This document shows, in pieces, positions 1 to 12,579 of a DNA stretch of 64,000 nucleotides. Position 1 is the stretch's first letter; each line of letters opens with the position of its first letter. The notes under the pieces are model-generated. The model did not search any database. It saw nothing but the letters and a program-made list of their open reading frames with translations, and had not been told where the DNA came from. The position numbers and the translations under genes were made by a program. The stretch comes from Whalleya microplaca (Eukaryota; Ascomycota; Sordariomycetes; Xylariales; Xylariaceae): contig MU385720.1 in NCBI GenBank assembly GCA_022497155.1, positions 1-64,000 on the forward strand, in the 5' to 3' direction.

Positions 1-2719
1 ATTTATAATATTAAAATATTATTATATATAAATTAATTTAAAGTTTTAGAATATTAATTATATTATATTTAAATATTAGTTTTTTACTATTTTCGATTTA
101 TATTATATAATATATTATTTTAAATATTAATAACTATATAATATTTTAATAGTATTAAATTTATTATATATTTTAAGCTATTTATATATTAATATAAAAT
201 ATTAATTAAGTAATAATTTATAAAAAGCTATTTATTAATATTAAAAATTTTATTTCAAAAATAATAAGGCTAAATTTAATATATAATATTAAAATTAATT
301 TATTTTAATATTTTAATATTTATAAATTTCTTTTATAAATAAAATATTTTTTATTTATATTATATATTAATTAATATATATAGCGTATAAATTATTATAT
401 TTAAATAAAGTAATTAAATATAATTTAACAGTTTTTTATAGCTTTTATTATATTCTTTTTACATATAAAATGCGCCCCGGACTTTTTTTAGGGTTATTTT
501 CCGAACTAATCGCTAAAAAGGTTATTTTGAAAGTAGTAAAGCCGTTATTTTTTAATATTTCCGGATTTTTTATAATATAGCTATTAAAATAGTTAATAAA
601 ATAATTATAAAATAACTAATTAATATTATATTTTTTAATCGTTTTTTATAATGTTTATTATAGCATATAAAGGCTGGTTTATTTAAACGACGTATTTTTT
701 AACCCGGGTATTCCGGTTGTTTTTTTATTACTGTTATAAATTAGCGTGACGTATTAAAGTAAGATTTCCGGGTATATTTAATCATAAAACTAACCGAATT
801 TTAATTAATTATTTATTATAGGGTTAATTAGCTTATAAATTTTAAACTTGCCGGTAATTTAACTATTTCGCTATTTCCGTTTTTATTAATTTAATCCGGT
901 TTATTTCGAAAATTATCGTAATTTTTAAAATTATAAAATATATAGGGAAAAATATATATTTTATATTATTAAATCGCGAGGAAAAAATCTTTAAGTTAAT
1001 GGTATTAAGGATATTTTAATTAAAATTAAAGAAAAAAAGAAAGAATTCGAAATTTGTTAGGTATAAAAAATATTTAAATTAAATAGTTCGGTTAAATAAT
1101 ATTTAATAAAATGTTAGTAATTTTATTAAACTAGCGTTATATTGTTAGGGCTATTTTGAATATTATATCGATTATTTTATTTATAAAAATAATAATTATA
1201 TATATTTTAAACTTTCGTTATTTTTAATCGAATTATTTTATTATAATATTATATAATAAAAATGTCTAATTATGATAATTTAACTAATTATAAAAAAAAT
1301 AATAGATTATAGTTTTAATTAAATATTAAATTATTAAAATCCGAAAGTTAAAACGATAATAATTTATTATATAATAATTTCTAGGATTATAACTTTAATA
1401 ATTAATAATTTAACGATTTTAATATAAACTTATAAAGCGATAGTTCCGATAATTTTTTACGTTATAATTAAATTTTACGTTTTATATTATATTTTAAAAT
1501 AAAATCGCCGTTTTAGTAAAAATAAGTACTATAAACGGGTTTCGAAATAATTAAACTTTCGGAAATATATTATTTTATATTTCGGGAAATAATTAAACTT
1601 AAATAGGTTAAATAGTTCCGGTAGTAACGCTAGTTTTATAAAAACGTAAATATAACTAACAAAAGGAAATTAAAAAAAAGTATTAATAATATTTAATATT
1701 TTAGGCCGAAAATTTAATTGCTAGAAATTATTCGATTAAATTTATAACCGGAAATTTAGTAAATTATTTATTCGATACCTTAAATATAATTAGCTATTAT
1801 TATATTTAGCCTTTTTATTTAATAATAAAACAAATAGTATAATTAAATATTTTAATTCGAAAATATATATTAATAAAATATAATAACGCAATTAAATTAT
1901 TAACGGTTAAGTGCCGAAAATAATTAGGGTATATTTTTATTATATATTAATAATAAAATAATTATAAAATAATTGTATTTAAATTAATATATTTTTAAAA
2001 ACGTGCTTTATTAAATATCTTTAATATTTCGGATATTTTTTTAATTTATTTCTAAATTTTATAATATCTTTTATATAATATTATATGGAATAAATACTTT
2101 CGTTTATTTATAAAATAATATAACTTAAATTTCTAAGCCTCGGATTTAAAAATAATATATAAATATTTTTAAAAATATTTCGACGTTATAATAAAGAATG
2201 CGCTAGATAATATTTCTAAAATAGCTTATATATTAATTTTAGTTAATATATAAATTATATTAAATTTAATTTAAGACTTTTAAAGGGTAATTATTTATTA
2301 GGTTAATTATAATTGGGAAATTTAATATTTATTAGTTAATATATAATTTATCGAAAATAAATTTAATAAATTTAATACTTAAAATTTATATAAATAGTTT
2401 AAAAAATTAAAGCTTTTATATAAATTCCGTATTATTATAGTAAATAATAAATCCGGGTTTAAGGCCGATATCGCCCGGATTTAATTAAAGCGATATAATA
2501 ATAACTTTTTATAATATAATAATATCTGTTATTTTTATATATTTTTTATTTATTTTAGCTATTATTTCGAGATTTTTTTGTGGCTTATAAGATTAAGTAT
2601 ATTTTTATATTAAAAGATAAGGCAAGATTATAATCCGGTCGAAAGTTATTTTAATAAGGTTTTAATTTTAGTAATTATTTAATAAAAACTATAGTTTAAT
2701 TGGTATATTAAAATAAAAT
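1..2719. repeat. AT-rich, RIP-degraded sequence left of the retroelement
   Basis: This stretch is extremely AT-rich, with many stops in all frames and strongly depleted CA and TG dinucleotides, while CG survives in motifs such as ccgg and cgat. That pattern fits repeat-induced point mutation of old repeats. No open frame or recognisable domain survives. It is the left part of the sequence into which the LTR element at 2725 inserted and probably continues at 10227. Its own family could not be identified. Confidence 0.75.
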
Positions 2720-2724
2720 AATTA
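2720..2724. repeat. Target-site duplication, left copy (AATTA)
   Basis: The five bases AATTA lie directly before the left LTR and are repeated exactly directly after the right LTR. A 5-bp duplication is usual for Ty3/gypsy integrases. The site is AT-rich, so a chance match is possible, but it falls exactly at LTR boundaries defined independently by aligning the two LTRs. Confidence 0.8.
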
Positions 2725-2915
2725 TGTAATAGGCTGTGCTATAGTGGGGAATATCGGCAATTATAAGCCGATATAGTAGCATAGCTTTCGAGAGCTAATA
2801 TAAATGCTTTCGAGCTATGTCGATATACTTTTTTAATTTTTTTTTTTTTTTTAGTTAGAAAATAAATATTTATTTAGTATTATAAAATTATATTTTAGCG
2901 TAACGGCTTTTTATA
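2725..2915 (+). repeat. 5' LTR
   Basis: It begins TGTAATAGGCTGTG and ends GGCTTTTTATA. It aligns without gaps over 191 bp to the copy at 10031. I count 20 differences, all transitions, with no transversions or indels. An internal inverted pair (ATCGGC...GCCGAT) lies near its start. Confidence 0.9.
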
Positions 2916-3599
2916 TATTTTCTAACTTATTAATTCCCGAGTTACGTTAAAGCAGATTAAAATATTAAAAAAAGCTTTAAAACAGCCCTTTAATAATCCG
3001 GAAATATTATTAACGAAATATACAGAAATATTAAATATTTAGGTCTATTAGATTTATATTTGTTTTAAATAAACATATATAATATTAGAAGCGGTATTAA
3101 AAAATAATTCGGAGAAATAACAATTAAAACAAACAACTTACAAATAGAGATTAAAAAAATAATAAAACAAATTATTACAACGTTAGGCAGTTTTAAAAAT
3201 ATAATTATAAAAAAATTTCGATTTATTAATTATATAAAACGCAAATATAATAAAAGGTACTCCTATATAAGACTCTCGGGATCTTTAAAGACCTTAAAAA
3301 TAATTAGCCTAAGTAAGTATAAACTTTCAGCTAGAAAACCCTTAACTAGGAAACTTTTAAGTATTTTTAATACCTGCCTCAATAATTATTACGGCCTCGG
3401 TACTTAAGCGTAAGCTATTATTATAGCCCGAGAAGTTTGGGGGCAAGCGTGGCTGTTACTTTATATAAGAAATATTAATAAAATATAAGCTTTAAAAAGA
3501 TATAGAATTTATAAAAAGGAATTAAAATAAATAGTATAATATTTATAAGCGGCTTAAAAATAATATATAACGCGTAATAAAGTTATATTATATTATAAA

Positions 3600-4350
3600 A
3601 AGATTTAATAAAACATATAATTTAGTATTTTTTTTTTAATACCTATCAAATGTTTATAAAGACTATAATAAGGCTATTAAAGCAGGGGGCGAATTACGTA
3701 AATACCGCCAGTCTGTTAATTAAATTTTTATATCTTTTTATATTAATTTCGAGCGACTACTAATAGAAATAGGGGGTAATATATAGAATAATAAAGCAAA
3801 GCTCGTATTTATTAAAGGAGCAATTAACGATAAACTTAAGAACGCACTAGTTTTAGTGGCGCTATCGAGTATTTATTAAAACTAGGTTTATTAAATAATA
3901 GATGTTATAGCCCGACTTAAGGGATCGCTATCTTATTATAACGGGAATAATTCAGGAGGTAGGATTACGCCGGGTGAATCACCCTTTCTAAGCCTACTAC
4001 CCCCTATTTCTAATTGCCTTAAAACTAATTATAAAGGCGATATATTAATAACCGGTATGGTTACATTAGTAAGAAGCTAACGGGTTAAGTAAGTAATAAA
4101 CAAAAAACGAAATGCTTAAATAAAGCGCGAAAAATATTTATAATATAAGAAAAAAAACTATTTATTTAAGAAGTATACTTATTATTTTATAAAATTATCT
4201 ATCTATATTAAGGTTAACGTAATAATAAGTTATAAATTTAAAAAAAATAAAGCCGAAAGAATATTAAAAAAGCAGGAAAACGAATAGCTTTTAAATAAAA
4301 TTACGTTTAAAAATTTAATATAACGGCAGAAGAAATTAATATAGCCAAAT
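3600..4350 (+). pseudogene. Degraded gag region
   Basis: Frame-broken translation resembles a Ty3/gypsy gag capsid: a stretch rich in aromatic and charged residues including FIKGAINDKLKNAL (about 3818-3853), a phrase typical of fungal gag proteins. Stops and frameshifts interrupt it. The limits are approximate. No intact zinc knuckle could be read. Confidence 0.6.
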
Positions 4351-4369
4351 AATTTATAAACGGGGAATT

Positions 4370-4710
4370 TTTTATAGTCGATATATATTTAAATTAATAA
4401 CTATATATAAAAATTTTTATAGATTTAAGATATAAATATTATATTATTATTAGCGAAAATATAATAAAATGCCTAAAATTACTACGTATACCTATCCGGG
4501 AAAAAACAATAAAAAAAGCTATTTATAGGGAAAGATTAAATATTTTAGGTATAATTTATAAGATAACTTATATAAAGGCTGATTTTAATAGGTATAAATT
4601 AAAGATATTTACGTATATTATATTAAGTTTAAATTACCTTATAATATTAAAAAAACCTTAGATAGAACGTAACCGGGTAATATATATGGCATACAAGTAT
4701 ATATTATATA
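4370..4710 (+). pseudogene. Degraded retropepsin-like protease region
   Basis: Between gag and RT, the translation holds a hydrophobic strand followed by an Ile-Asp motif at the position of the aspartyl active site. Further on is an IILxKPWIE-like phrase (about 4640-4680) that is conserved at the end of gypsy-type proteases. The catalytic triplet is altered and stops are present. The assignment rests on position and these two motifs. Confidence 0.5.
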
Positions 4711-5079
4711 TAGGAATTACCGGAGACTTAAAAATATAAAAGAAAGGATATTTTCTAAAGATTATAAAAGTCTGCGAAACTCGGGAGGCGCTTTATATTA
4801 GTGCGATATATTTTATAAGAGAAATAAGAAGAGTTTAAAAATAAGGAAGGCTAGGAAAACGAATAATAGTTTAATAGACGGTTATATTTATTATTATATT
4901 AGCGGATATTAATAAGGCCTTAATATTTAAAAAAAAAATTAATATTCGAGAAAATCTTTTTTTTTAATTAAAGGACTAGGAATAATTATTTAAAGAAAAA
5001 AAAGGTAAGGATCTTTTGCTATATCGCGTAAAAGCCGATTATAAGATTAATTTAAACTATAATGAAGTAGGCAGAAAAT

Positions 5080-5830
5080 TATCTGCCTTTTAAGGGCTAT
5101 TATATGGTATGTTCCGGGAGGAATTGTTAGCGTTATGGAAGATATTGATTGAGCTGTTAGATAAAGGGTATATTTATACGAGTAGCTTACCCGTAAGAGT
5201 TTCTATACTTTTCGTCCGGAAACCGAATAATAGATTCTATTTTTATTACAATTATAAAGTATTAAATAATATTACTTAATAAAATCGGTACCTATTTTTA
5301 TTTATATAGAAAACGTTTAAAACCTTTTCGGGAATAAAATAATTCTTTAAGGTAAATATTAGGTCGGCTTTTTATAAAATTAGAATTAGGGAGGGAAATG
5401 AATGGAAAACGGTTTTTTATATCCGTTTTAGGCTATTTAAGTAGTTTATAATCTTTTTCGGCCTAACGGGTGTTTCCGTAACGTTTTAGCGTTACGTAAA
5501 CGATATATTAAAAGAATACTTAAATATTTTTTATTTAATATATATAGACGATATATTGATTTATTTTTTTAGGATAAAAAAAAATTATATCGATAAAGTG
5601 AAAAAGGTATTAAGATATTTAAAAATAGCGGGCTTAAGTTTAAATATAAATAAGTGTGAGTTTATAATAATTATTACGAAATACTTAAGATTTATTATCG
5701 AAGTAAGGAAGGAGGTTTATATGGATTTGGTTAAAGTATAGGTAATTAAAAAATGGGAGCTTTTTAAAACGCTTAAAAAAGTCTATAGTTTTTTAGGATT
5801 TACAAATTTTTACTAAAATTTTATTAAAAA
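5080..5830 (+). pseudogene. Degraded reverse transcriptase
   Basis: Readable pieces follow the normal order of a gypsy RT. The first is an REEL...ELLDKGYI block at about 5115-5175. Next comes a SSLPV...LFVRKPNNRFYFYYNYKVLN-like block at about 5180-5270. The YIDD active-site motif lies at about 5541-5553, followed by VLRYLKIAGLSLNINKCEF at about 5607-5663 and a YLRFII block. Stop codons lie between and within blocks, and the longest surviving open piece is 5556-5741. Confidence 0.85.
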
Positions 5831-5879
5831 TTATATAGATTTTATTACCTTTTTGTCGGCATTTATGAAAAAAGGGGTA

Positions 5880-6250
5880 CCGTTTCGATAGGGGCTTTCG
5901 GAGGATCTAGCGTTCGAGAATCTTAAACGAGCGTTTTTAGAAAAACCGGCTTTAATATAATGGGATCTCGAACAAGAGATAATGGTCGAAATAGACTATT
6001 CGGGATGGGCTTACGGGGGGTGCTTATTATAGCGCGATAAACGAGGGATTTTATTACTTATAGCCTATTATTTTAAGCGTTTAATTCCGGCAGAAGTTAA
6101 TTATAAAATTTACGATAAAAAGCTGTTAGTAATTATAAGCTATTTGCGAGTATGGGATACGGAATTATAAAACGTAACTTTAATATTTATAATTTTATTT
6201 AATTATAAAAATCTAAAATATTTTATAACTTTTAAAAGACTTTCCGAATA
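5880..6250 (+). pseudogene. Degraded RNase H domain
   Basis: Directly after RT, the translation reads FENLKRAF, then an EIDYSGWAYGGCL-like block (about 5986-6030), then a PIAYYFKRLIPAEVNYKIYDKKLL block (about 6058-6130). This is the conserved order of the Ty3/gypsy RNase H: the DxS motif, then the AE.NY.I.DKELL helix. In-frame stops are present. Confidence 0.75.
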
Positions 6251-6699
6251 ATAAATATATTAGTTAAAAAAATTAATACGTTTTAATTTCCGATTGAAAT
6301 TTCGCGTTAAACGTTTAAGTATTAGACCTAACGTTTTTTTATAGCGTAAATAAAACTTATTATAAGAAATATAAAATAAAAGGTATAAAGGACGGGAATT
6401 TTAATTATTATAAAGGAAATAGTTATTTTATATATAGCTTAAAAAATATAAATAAGCGGGAATTATTAAAATAAGATATATTTAGTTATATAAATAAAAT
6501 ATCCCGGAAGGTAAAAAAATTTTTAAATATAAAAATTTATAATTATTATAAGATATAGGAGTAACGAAAGACCCAAATTACGCGTAAGCAATAAAGGCGG
6601 TAGCTTAAGAGAACCGAGCGTTTTTTAAAAACTTAGATATAAAAGTATTATTATCGGAATGTAATATTAATAATAAAGGTCGATTATATTTCCGCGAGT

Positions 6700-7760
6700 A
6701 TATTTGAATTTTTGATTAGAAGCCGCTCCGTACCGCTTTAGTATAAAATACTTATGATTTATATTTAATAAGGTATCCGGGAAGGGAGAATATATTAATA
6801 ATGTTTTCGAGAATGTTTTATTGGCCTAAAATATCGGCGTTTATGAGATATTTTTATAGAAATTACGATATTTGTGGGAGAAAAACGGTATGGCGTAATT
6901 AAAAAAAAGGGCTTTTAAAACTGTTACTTATTTTAAATCAATTTTATAGTGAGCTATTTATTGACTTTATAACTGATTTACTAGCTATTTCCAAATAAAA
7001 CCTTACTTTTATAATAGTAATTTTTAATCGATTAGAGAAATAAGTTATATTAAAGGTTATAATTTTAATAAAAGCGGAAATATATGCCAAACGGTTTGTA
7101 AATTATTATTAGAGGTATTATAGTTTTTTTTGTATTATAATTAGTAATAGAGGATTTAATTAAATAAGGCGGTTTTAGAGATAGCTTTACTTATTAGTAG
7201 GAATTAAGTAGCGTTTATTAATTACGTTTTACTTAAAGACTAACGGAGTTATTAAATAAACAAATTAAAAGGTATTAGTATATTTTCGAACGTTTATATT
7301 ATATATTTAATTCGAATAGAATTTATTATTATCGGGAGTAATAATTGTAATTAATAACCGAGATATTATAATAATAAAGCTGAGTCTTTTTTTTATACTT
7401 TATGGATATTATATAAAATTTATTTTAATAATGGAATATATCCCGGGATTTATTTCCGAATTACGCGTATAAACGGAAGCTTTTATTTAATACTTAAAAG
7501 AGGCGATAAAATTTATATAAGCCGTAATAATAATTATATAATAACGATAAAAAGACGTAATTAATAAGCGGCGATTTTTTATAAAGTAATTTCGAATAGG
7601 GAATAAGGTATAATTAATACTTAAAAATATTTTTATATCTTAATTTTTATAAAAGCTAATATAGTTATATATTAAATATAAAATAATATACGTTATTAAC
7701 TTTTAAGTTATAGAATTAAATATACCGAAAGAAATATATAATCGGTTTTATATCGAGTTT
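6700..7760 (+). pseudogene. Degraded integrase with GPY/F-like module
   Basis: The zinc-binding region is seen near 6830-6900 as an RNYDICGRKT-like phrase. The core catalytic start is visible as IDFITDL at about 6957-6980, and a TNG block that normally precedes the catalytic glutamate is near 7240. At about 7690-7780 a LNIPKEIYNRFYIELI-like phrase matches the GPY/F module. All segments are interrupted by stops. Confidence 0.7.
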
Positions 7761-7829
7761 ATTTATTACGTAGAAAATAATTCTTTGCCTTTTTAAAGGA
7801 ATAAAGATATATAACTTTTTTTTATAGTT

Positions 7830-8010
7830 AGTAAAAAGGGAGAGGAAGAAATAAAGTAGTAAGTAAAGGAAATTATTTGAGTAATTATTAAGCGGAGGGG
7901 GCGAGGAAAAATTAAATAAGTGTTAGTAAAGTAGGTAGGTTATATAGCTTTAATATAGGAATTGTTTGAGAACCTAAGGAATACCGAAATAATAGACTGT
8001 TTTAAAGAAA
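7830..8010 (+). pseudogene. Degraded C-terminal chromodomain
   Basis: The broken translation holds VKEIIRVIIKRRGRGKIK, then VLVK, a stop where tryptophan would be expected, and VGY. ELFENLRNTEIIDCF follows. This matches the chromodomain pattern (EEIL...LVKWxGY...TWEPxENL) that marks chromoviral integrases and targets insertion to heterochromatin in known members. Confidence 0.65.
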
Positions 8011-8199
8011 ATTATAGTAATATAAAAACGAATAATAGGCCTAAAGGAATTAGTATAAAAGGAAAAGTAAAAGTTACGCTTATGCGGCGATTATATAATT
8101 AATAAAGTATTAGTAAAGTACAGGGATAAAGGGATATAAATAAAATAAGAGGATATTACGAGAGATTATAAATTTTTTATTATTATAAATAGCGCGAAC

Positions 8200-10008
8200 G
8201 TTATTCCCGAATAAATAACGAATAATTTCCTTTTTATTTACGTAATTTTTTTTTAATAAACCGATAATTAAAATTATTATAAAACCGACCGAAAAACGTA
8301 ATAAATTTAATCGAGCGATATATTTATATTAGTTAGGAATTAATAATTTAGTTCGTTTTTTTTATCGTTTTTTTTTTTTATTTATATTTATTGCTTTTTT
8401 TTTTATTTTTACGGAAGAAAGTTTAGGGGGGCGGCTATAATAGCGAGAAGTATTAACGGGGGTAAGGGAAACGTACGGGCGAGAGATATATAAGTTACGT
8501 TTAAGCGAGAGATTTATAGTGGTAGTAGGGGCAGGCGGGACGGGCTAAAAAGAAAAACCGGAAGCGGAAGTATACGTACGAACAGCAGGCCTAGCGTTAT
8601 TTATTATAAAACGTATAGTAGCTATAATATCGCTAATATTATTAGCGATATATTCGAGCGGGTAAGCGATTTTTTTAAATACGGCTATAAGTTATTTTTA
8701 TATAGTATATAAGTTAAAAAAAATTACGAAAAAATAAAGTAAGAATTTATATATTATTTTTATTATTATTAAGCCCCAGCCCGGCTTAAAGCTGTAGCGT
8801 TTATTTTAATACGCTTAAGGTATATAGCGGCATTAGTAGCGCGTTATGCTTACGTTTCGGCCGATTTTTAAACGGCGATAAAAATTAAATAAAAAAAGTA
8901 AATAATAGAGATATTATAAAGAAATAAGAGGGATAAATAATTTATTAAAGTTTAAGTTATTATAAGTTTGATAAGTTTTTATTAAGGCAGTAGCGAAAAA
9001 GCGAATCTCGGTATTTATAAGTAATTGCGAAACGGGGTTAAAAAGTAGTACTCGAACGGAAAAAACAAGAGGTAATTTACGATAGGGTAATTATAACTTT
9101 TGGTATATTTTATATATTATATATTATAAATAGCTAAATATAATTAATATTATATTTAAAATGTTTTAAAACTAAAAAAAAAGGAAAAAAAAAATTTATA
9201 GGTTTGGTTAAAATAAAAAGCGGAAGGGTTTTTGGTTATATAACTAATATAAAGGCGGTATAAGATATAACGTATAAAAGGAGGGAAAGCTGTAAAAATA
9301 GTATAAATAAGCGGCTTAAGGATAGCAGAGCTAGAAAAAAAACGAGACGAAAATATAGCGGCGGCAGCGAAAGCGAGAATAAGCAAAAATAGCGGTAGAA
9401 AAAAAGGGGCGTATTACAGGAATATTATAAGGAAATATATTAGTAACTTAAATAATAAAAAAATGGAAAAATTAAAAAATTAAAAATTTAAAAAATTAAA
9501 AGATTAAAAAATTAGAAAATAAAAAAATGAAATAAATAGTTGGGGAAATAGGTTTTTACTTATAGATAGCTTAAAAAAAAAAGAAAGAAAAAAAGGAATT
9601 TCGAAAAAAGGGCCCGGGATATTTAAGCGATCTTAAAAAAAAATTAATTACGCGGCTAATTATAAAAGCTAATTATATATTACGTTAGTTATATATCTAA
9701 ACTAATTAAAAGCGGGAATTAATTTATTAATTTAAAAATAGATTTAATTATTAAATAAAAAATTAATTAAAAGCGGGAATCGAGTTTTAATTTTATATAC
9801 GTTTATTTTATATTCGATTAACTAATAGTAATATAAAATTAAAAACCTTTATAACAAAAAAATTCTTTTATAAAAATACCTTTATATTATCTTTTAAACC
9901 GGGCTTAATTAATAATAAAATAAATTATTAGTAGCTAAAAAAGCCGATAATTAACAAAAATCTATATATATTTTACATTCGGGTATAAAGGACGTAATAC
10001 AATTGCGT
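8200..10008 (+). other. Long 3' internal region of the retroelement with possible extra ORF remnant
   Basis: After the chromodomain and before the polypurine tract lie about 1.8-2 kb with no gypsy domain. Bases 8400-9420 are less AT-rich and keep many CG and AGCG motifs. Around 9320-9420 the plus strand reads as an Ala/Lys/Glu-rich helical stretch (ELEKKRDENIAAAAKARI). Bases 9467-9540 are a simple AT-rich near-repeat of attaaaaa. Whether this was a third gene or an untranslated region cannot be decided from one copy. Confidence 0.4.
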
Positions 10009-10030
10009 AAAAAAATAAAGGGGGAAATAA
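10009..10030 (+). other. Polypurine tract before the 3' LTR
   Basis: A purine-rich run containing AAATAAAGGGGGAAATAA ends directly at the start of the right LTR. This is the position where plus-strand DNA synthesis is primed in LTR retroelements. It helps fix the LTR boundary. Confidence 0.7.
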
Positions 10031-10221
10031 TATAATAGGCTGTGCCGTAATAGGAAATATCGGCGATTATAAGCCGATATGGCAGTATAGCTTTTGAGAG
10101 CTAATATAAATGCTTTCGAGCTATATCGATATACCTTTTTAATTTTTTTTTCTTTTTTAATTAGAAAATAAACATTTATTTGGCATTATAAAATTACATT
10201 TTAGCGTGACGGCTTTTTATA
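10031..10221 (+). repeat. 3' LTR
   Basis: This is the gap-free 191-bp partner of the LTR at 2725. Its first bases are TATAAT where the left copy has TGTAAT, a RIP-type change of the expected terminal TG. All 20 differences from the left LTR are transitions. Confidence 0.9.
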
Positions 10222-10226
10222 AATTA
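10222..10226. repeat. Target-site duplication, right copy (AATTA)
   Basis: Exact repeat of the five bases at 2720-2724, abutting the right LTR. Confidence 0.8.
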
Positions 10227-12530
10227 TAAAATAATTAGCTAATTTTTTTAGCTTTATATATTAGCTTTTTAGGTTTAAAAAAATTTAAAAAGATAATATC
10301 GTTTTACTAATATTTAATAAAAACTAATTAATAACGGGAGACTAAAATTAAAGTATTTTTTAAAGTTTATTCGAGATTATAAATATTATTAAAATTCCCT
10401 TACTTTTTTTTTAATTCGAACGATATAACTATAGCCTATTATTAAAGCTTTTTTTTAATGGGATTTTTTATTAATAAAATATAAATATAAACTACTGCCG
10501 GAAAGTTTAATTTTTATTTAATATTTAGTTAATTATTCGAAATATTTTATTTAAATGACTAATAATTTCGGGGCTTTTTATAAGAATTATATATTATATA
10601 TAATATCGGGATATAAAATATTAATAAAATATTACCGGAAATGCTTTCGTTATATTAAAGGTATATATATTAGTCGGTATTTAAATAAAGCGTTAGAAAT
10701 CTTAATAAAATAATAACGAAAAATAAATTTACTAATTCCCCGGATCGTTCGTTAATATAGTTTTATTATTTATATAAAAGTTTAAGATTAAAATTAAATA
10801 AAATCTTTAAGTACGTTTAATTATTATTTGCTAATAATTATAATTTTATATATATTTTTTTTATTATATTTATTATTAAAAAAAAACCGATATTTCGTTT
10901 TCCGATTATTTTAAAAGCTAGTAAAAAGCTTTCGAACTATCGGATAGTAATAATTAAATATATCGATTGGCGGTAAACTATTTTAAAGAGTTATATAAAT
11001 TATATTAAAACGTTTACGATAAAAATTACGCTATAATTAGTTATAAAATAACGTATAATATTAATTTAATTAAATTTATAATAATTTTTATTAGCTTATA
11101 TAAGTATACGAAATTAATTTAAACTAATTAGTTATAAAAAATAATATATATTTTTTCGATTTATATAATACTTATTAATATTATATAGTAAGTTAAAATA
11201 TATATTTATTTTTATATATTTTATATTAATAATAGTAGATTATTAATAATTATTTATCGATTAAACGTAAGTTATTTTATTAGCTAATTATTATTTAATT
11301 ATTTTTTGATTATTTTATAAAATTTAATCTAAGCGAACCCGTTTTTAAATTTTAGAAACAACTTAATATATATCTTTTTAGCTTTGTTTATTTAGTAAAA
11401 GATATATTATATATTTAATACATTATTATATTTATAAAATAAACCTGAAGTTTTATTAAATAAAGCTAGGAATATTAGCAAATAGTTATAAAGCTTAAAT
11501 ATTTCTATATTAAATTAATAATTTTATTTTTTATTTAGCTACTTTTAATAAAGTTAAACCGGGAGGTAATATATAACGATACCGATCCCGAAAATATTAT
11601 TAAAAATTTCTAAGCGCGTTAAGAAGTTTTATAAGCTGTATTTAATACGCCGTTTATCGAAAAATTAGAAATAGAATTATTTATTATTTATAAAACCCCT
11701 GATAAACTTATAGGTTTTTTAATTTCCGAAACTTTTAACGCTACCAAAAACGATAATAATAATTAAAAAATAATATAAATTAACGCCGGATAGATATAAA
11801 ACGTTTCCGGATTTAAATATAAGGCCGAATAAATTAATTTAGTGCCTTTTTTTAATCCCGATTTTAATTTTAATATTATAAAAGGTCGAAATAAAGGAAA
11901 TAATCGCCGCGAACGAGCTAGCCGAAATAATCGAGATAAAAGATTTAAAAAACGAGTGAATATTATTCGATATATAATAGTATAAAAAACTATTTTTAAA
12001 TCCCAAAATTTTAGAAACGACGATATAGAATTATAACATTTATTATAATTTTAATTATAGTAAATTAGATATTTTATTACCCGGTTTAAATAATACGCTA
12101 TAGTAATATTATAATAGTAAATAAACCAAGTTAAATAGCGCTAAATAGTAAATATAATTTTTCCTTACTTCCCGAAATAATCGTAAAATAATAATATAAA
12201 TATTTATTATATAGTAGCTTTTAATTTAATATTTTAATTATACCGGGCTTTATTTTTATTTTTATATTATTAAATTAAAATATATATATTATTATAATTA
12301 TAACTATAATTTATAATAAATTAATTATATATATATTAATTTATATAATAATAATATTAATAATTTAAAAAAAAGAAAAAAATAATATATTATATAAATT
12401 ATATATTTAATATTATATTAAATAATATTAAATAATATAATTTATATTATTTTAAATTTTTTATATTATAAAAAGTCTTTTATAATATATTATATTTAAT
12501 ATTATTTTAAAATAACATTAAATATTTAAT

Positions 12531-12579
<49 letters not shown>

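Larger units (their letters stand above)
2725..10221 (+). mobile_element. Full-length RIP-inactivated Ty3/gypsy LTR retrotransposon (chromovirus type)
   Basis: The element is about 7.5 kb, with two 191-bp LTRs, an exact 5-bp target duplication and a polypurine run before the right LTR. Broken coding remnants follow in the order gag, protease, reverse transcriptase, RNase H, integrase, GPY/F-like module and chromodomain. That order and the C-terminal chromodomain are known for Ty3/gypsy chromoviruses. Stops interrupt every domain, so it cannot encode working protein. About 2 kb between the end of pol (about 8.05 kb) and the right LTR is unusually long and not explained by the standard layout. 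No tRNA primer-binding site could be recognised just after the left LTR, perhaps because of mutation. Confidence 0.9.

Noticed and set aside
9156..9386. A 76-codon minus-strand open frame in the retroelement
   Set aside because: It is low-complexity, antisense to a better plus-strand reading and lies inside degraded repeat DNA; there is no sign of a gene.
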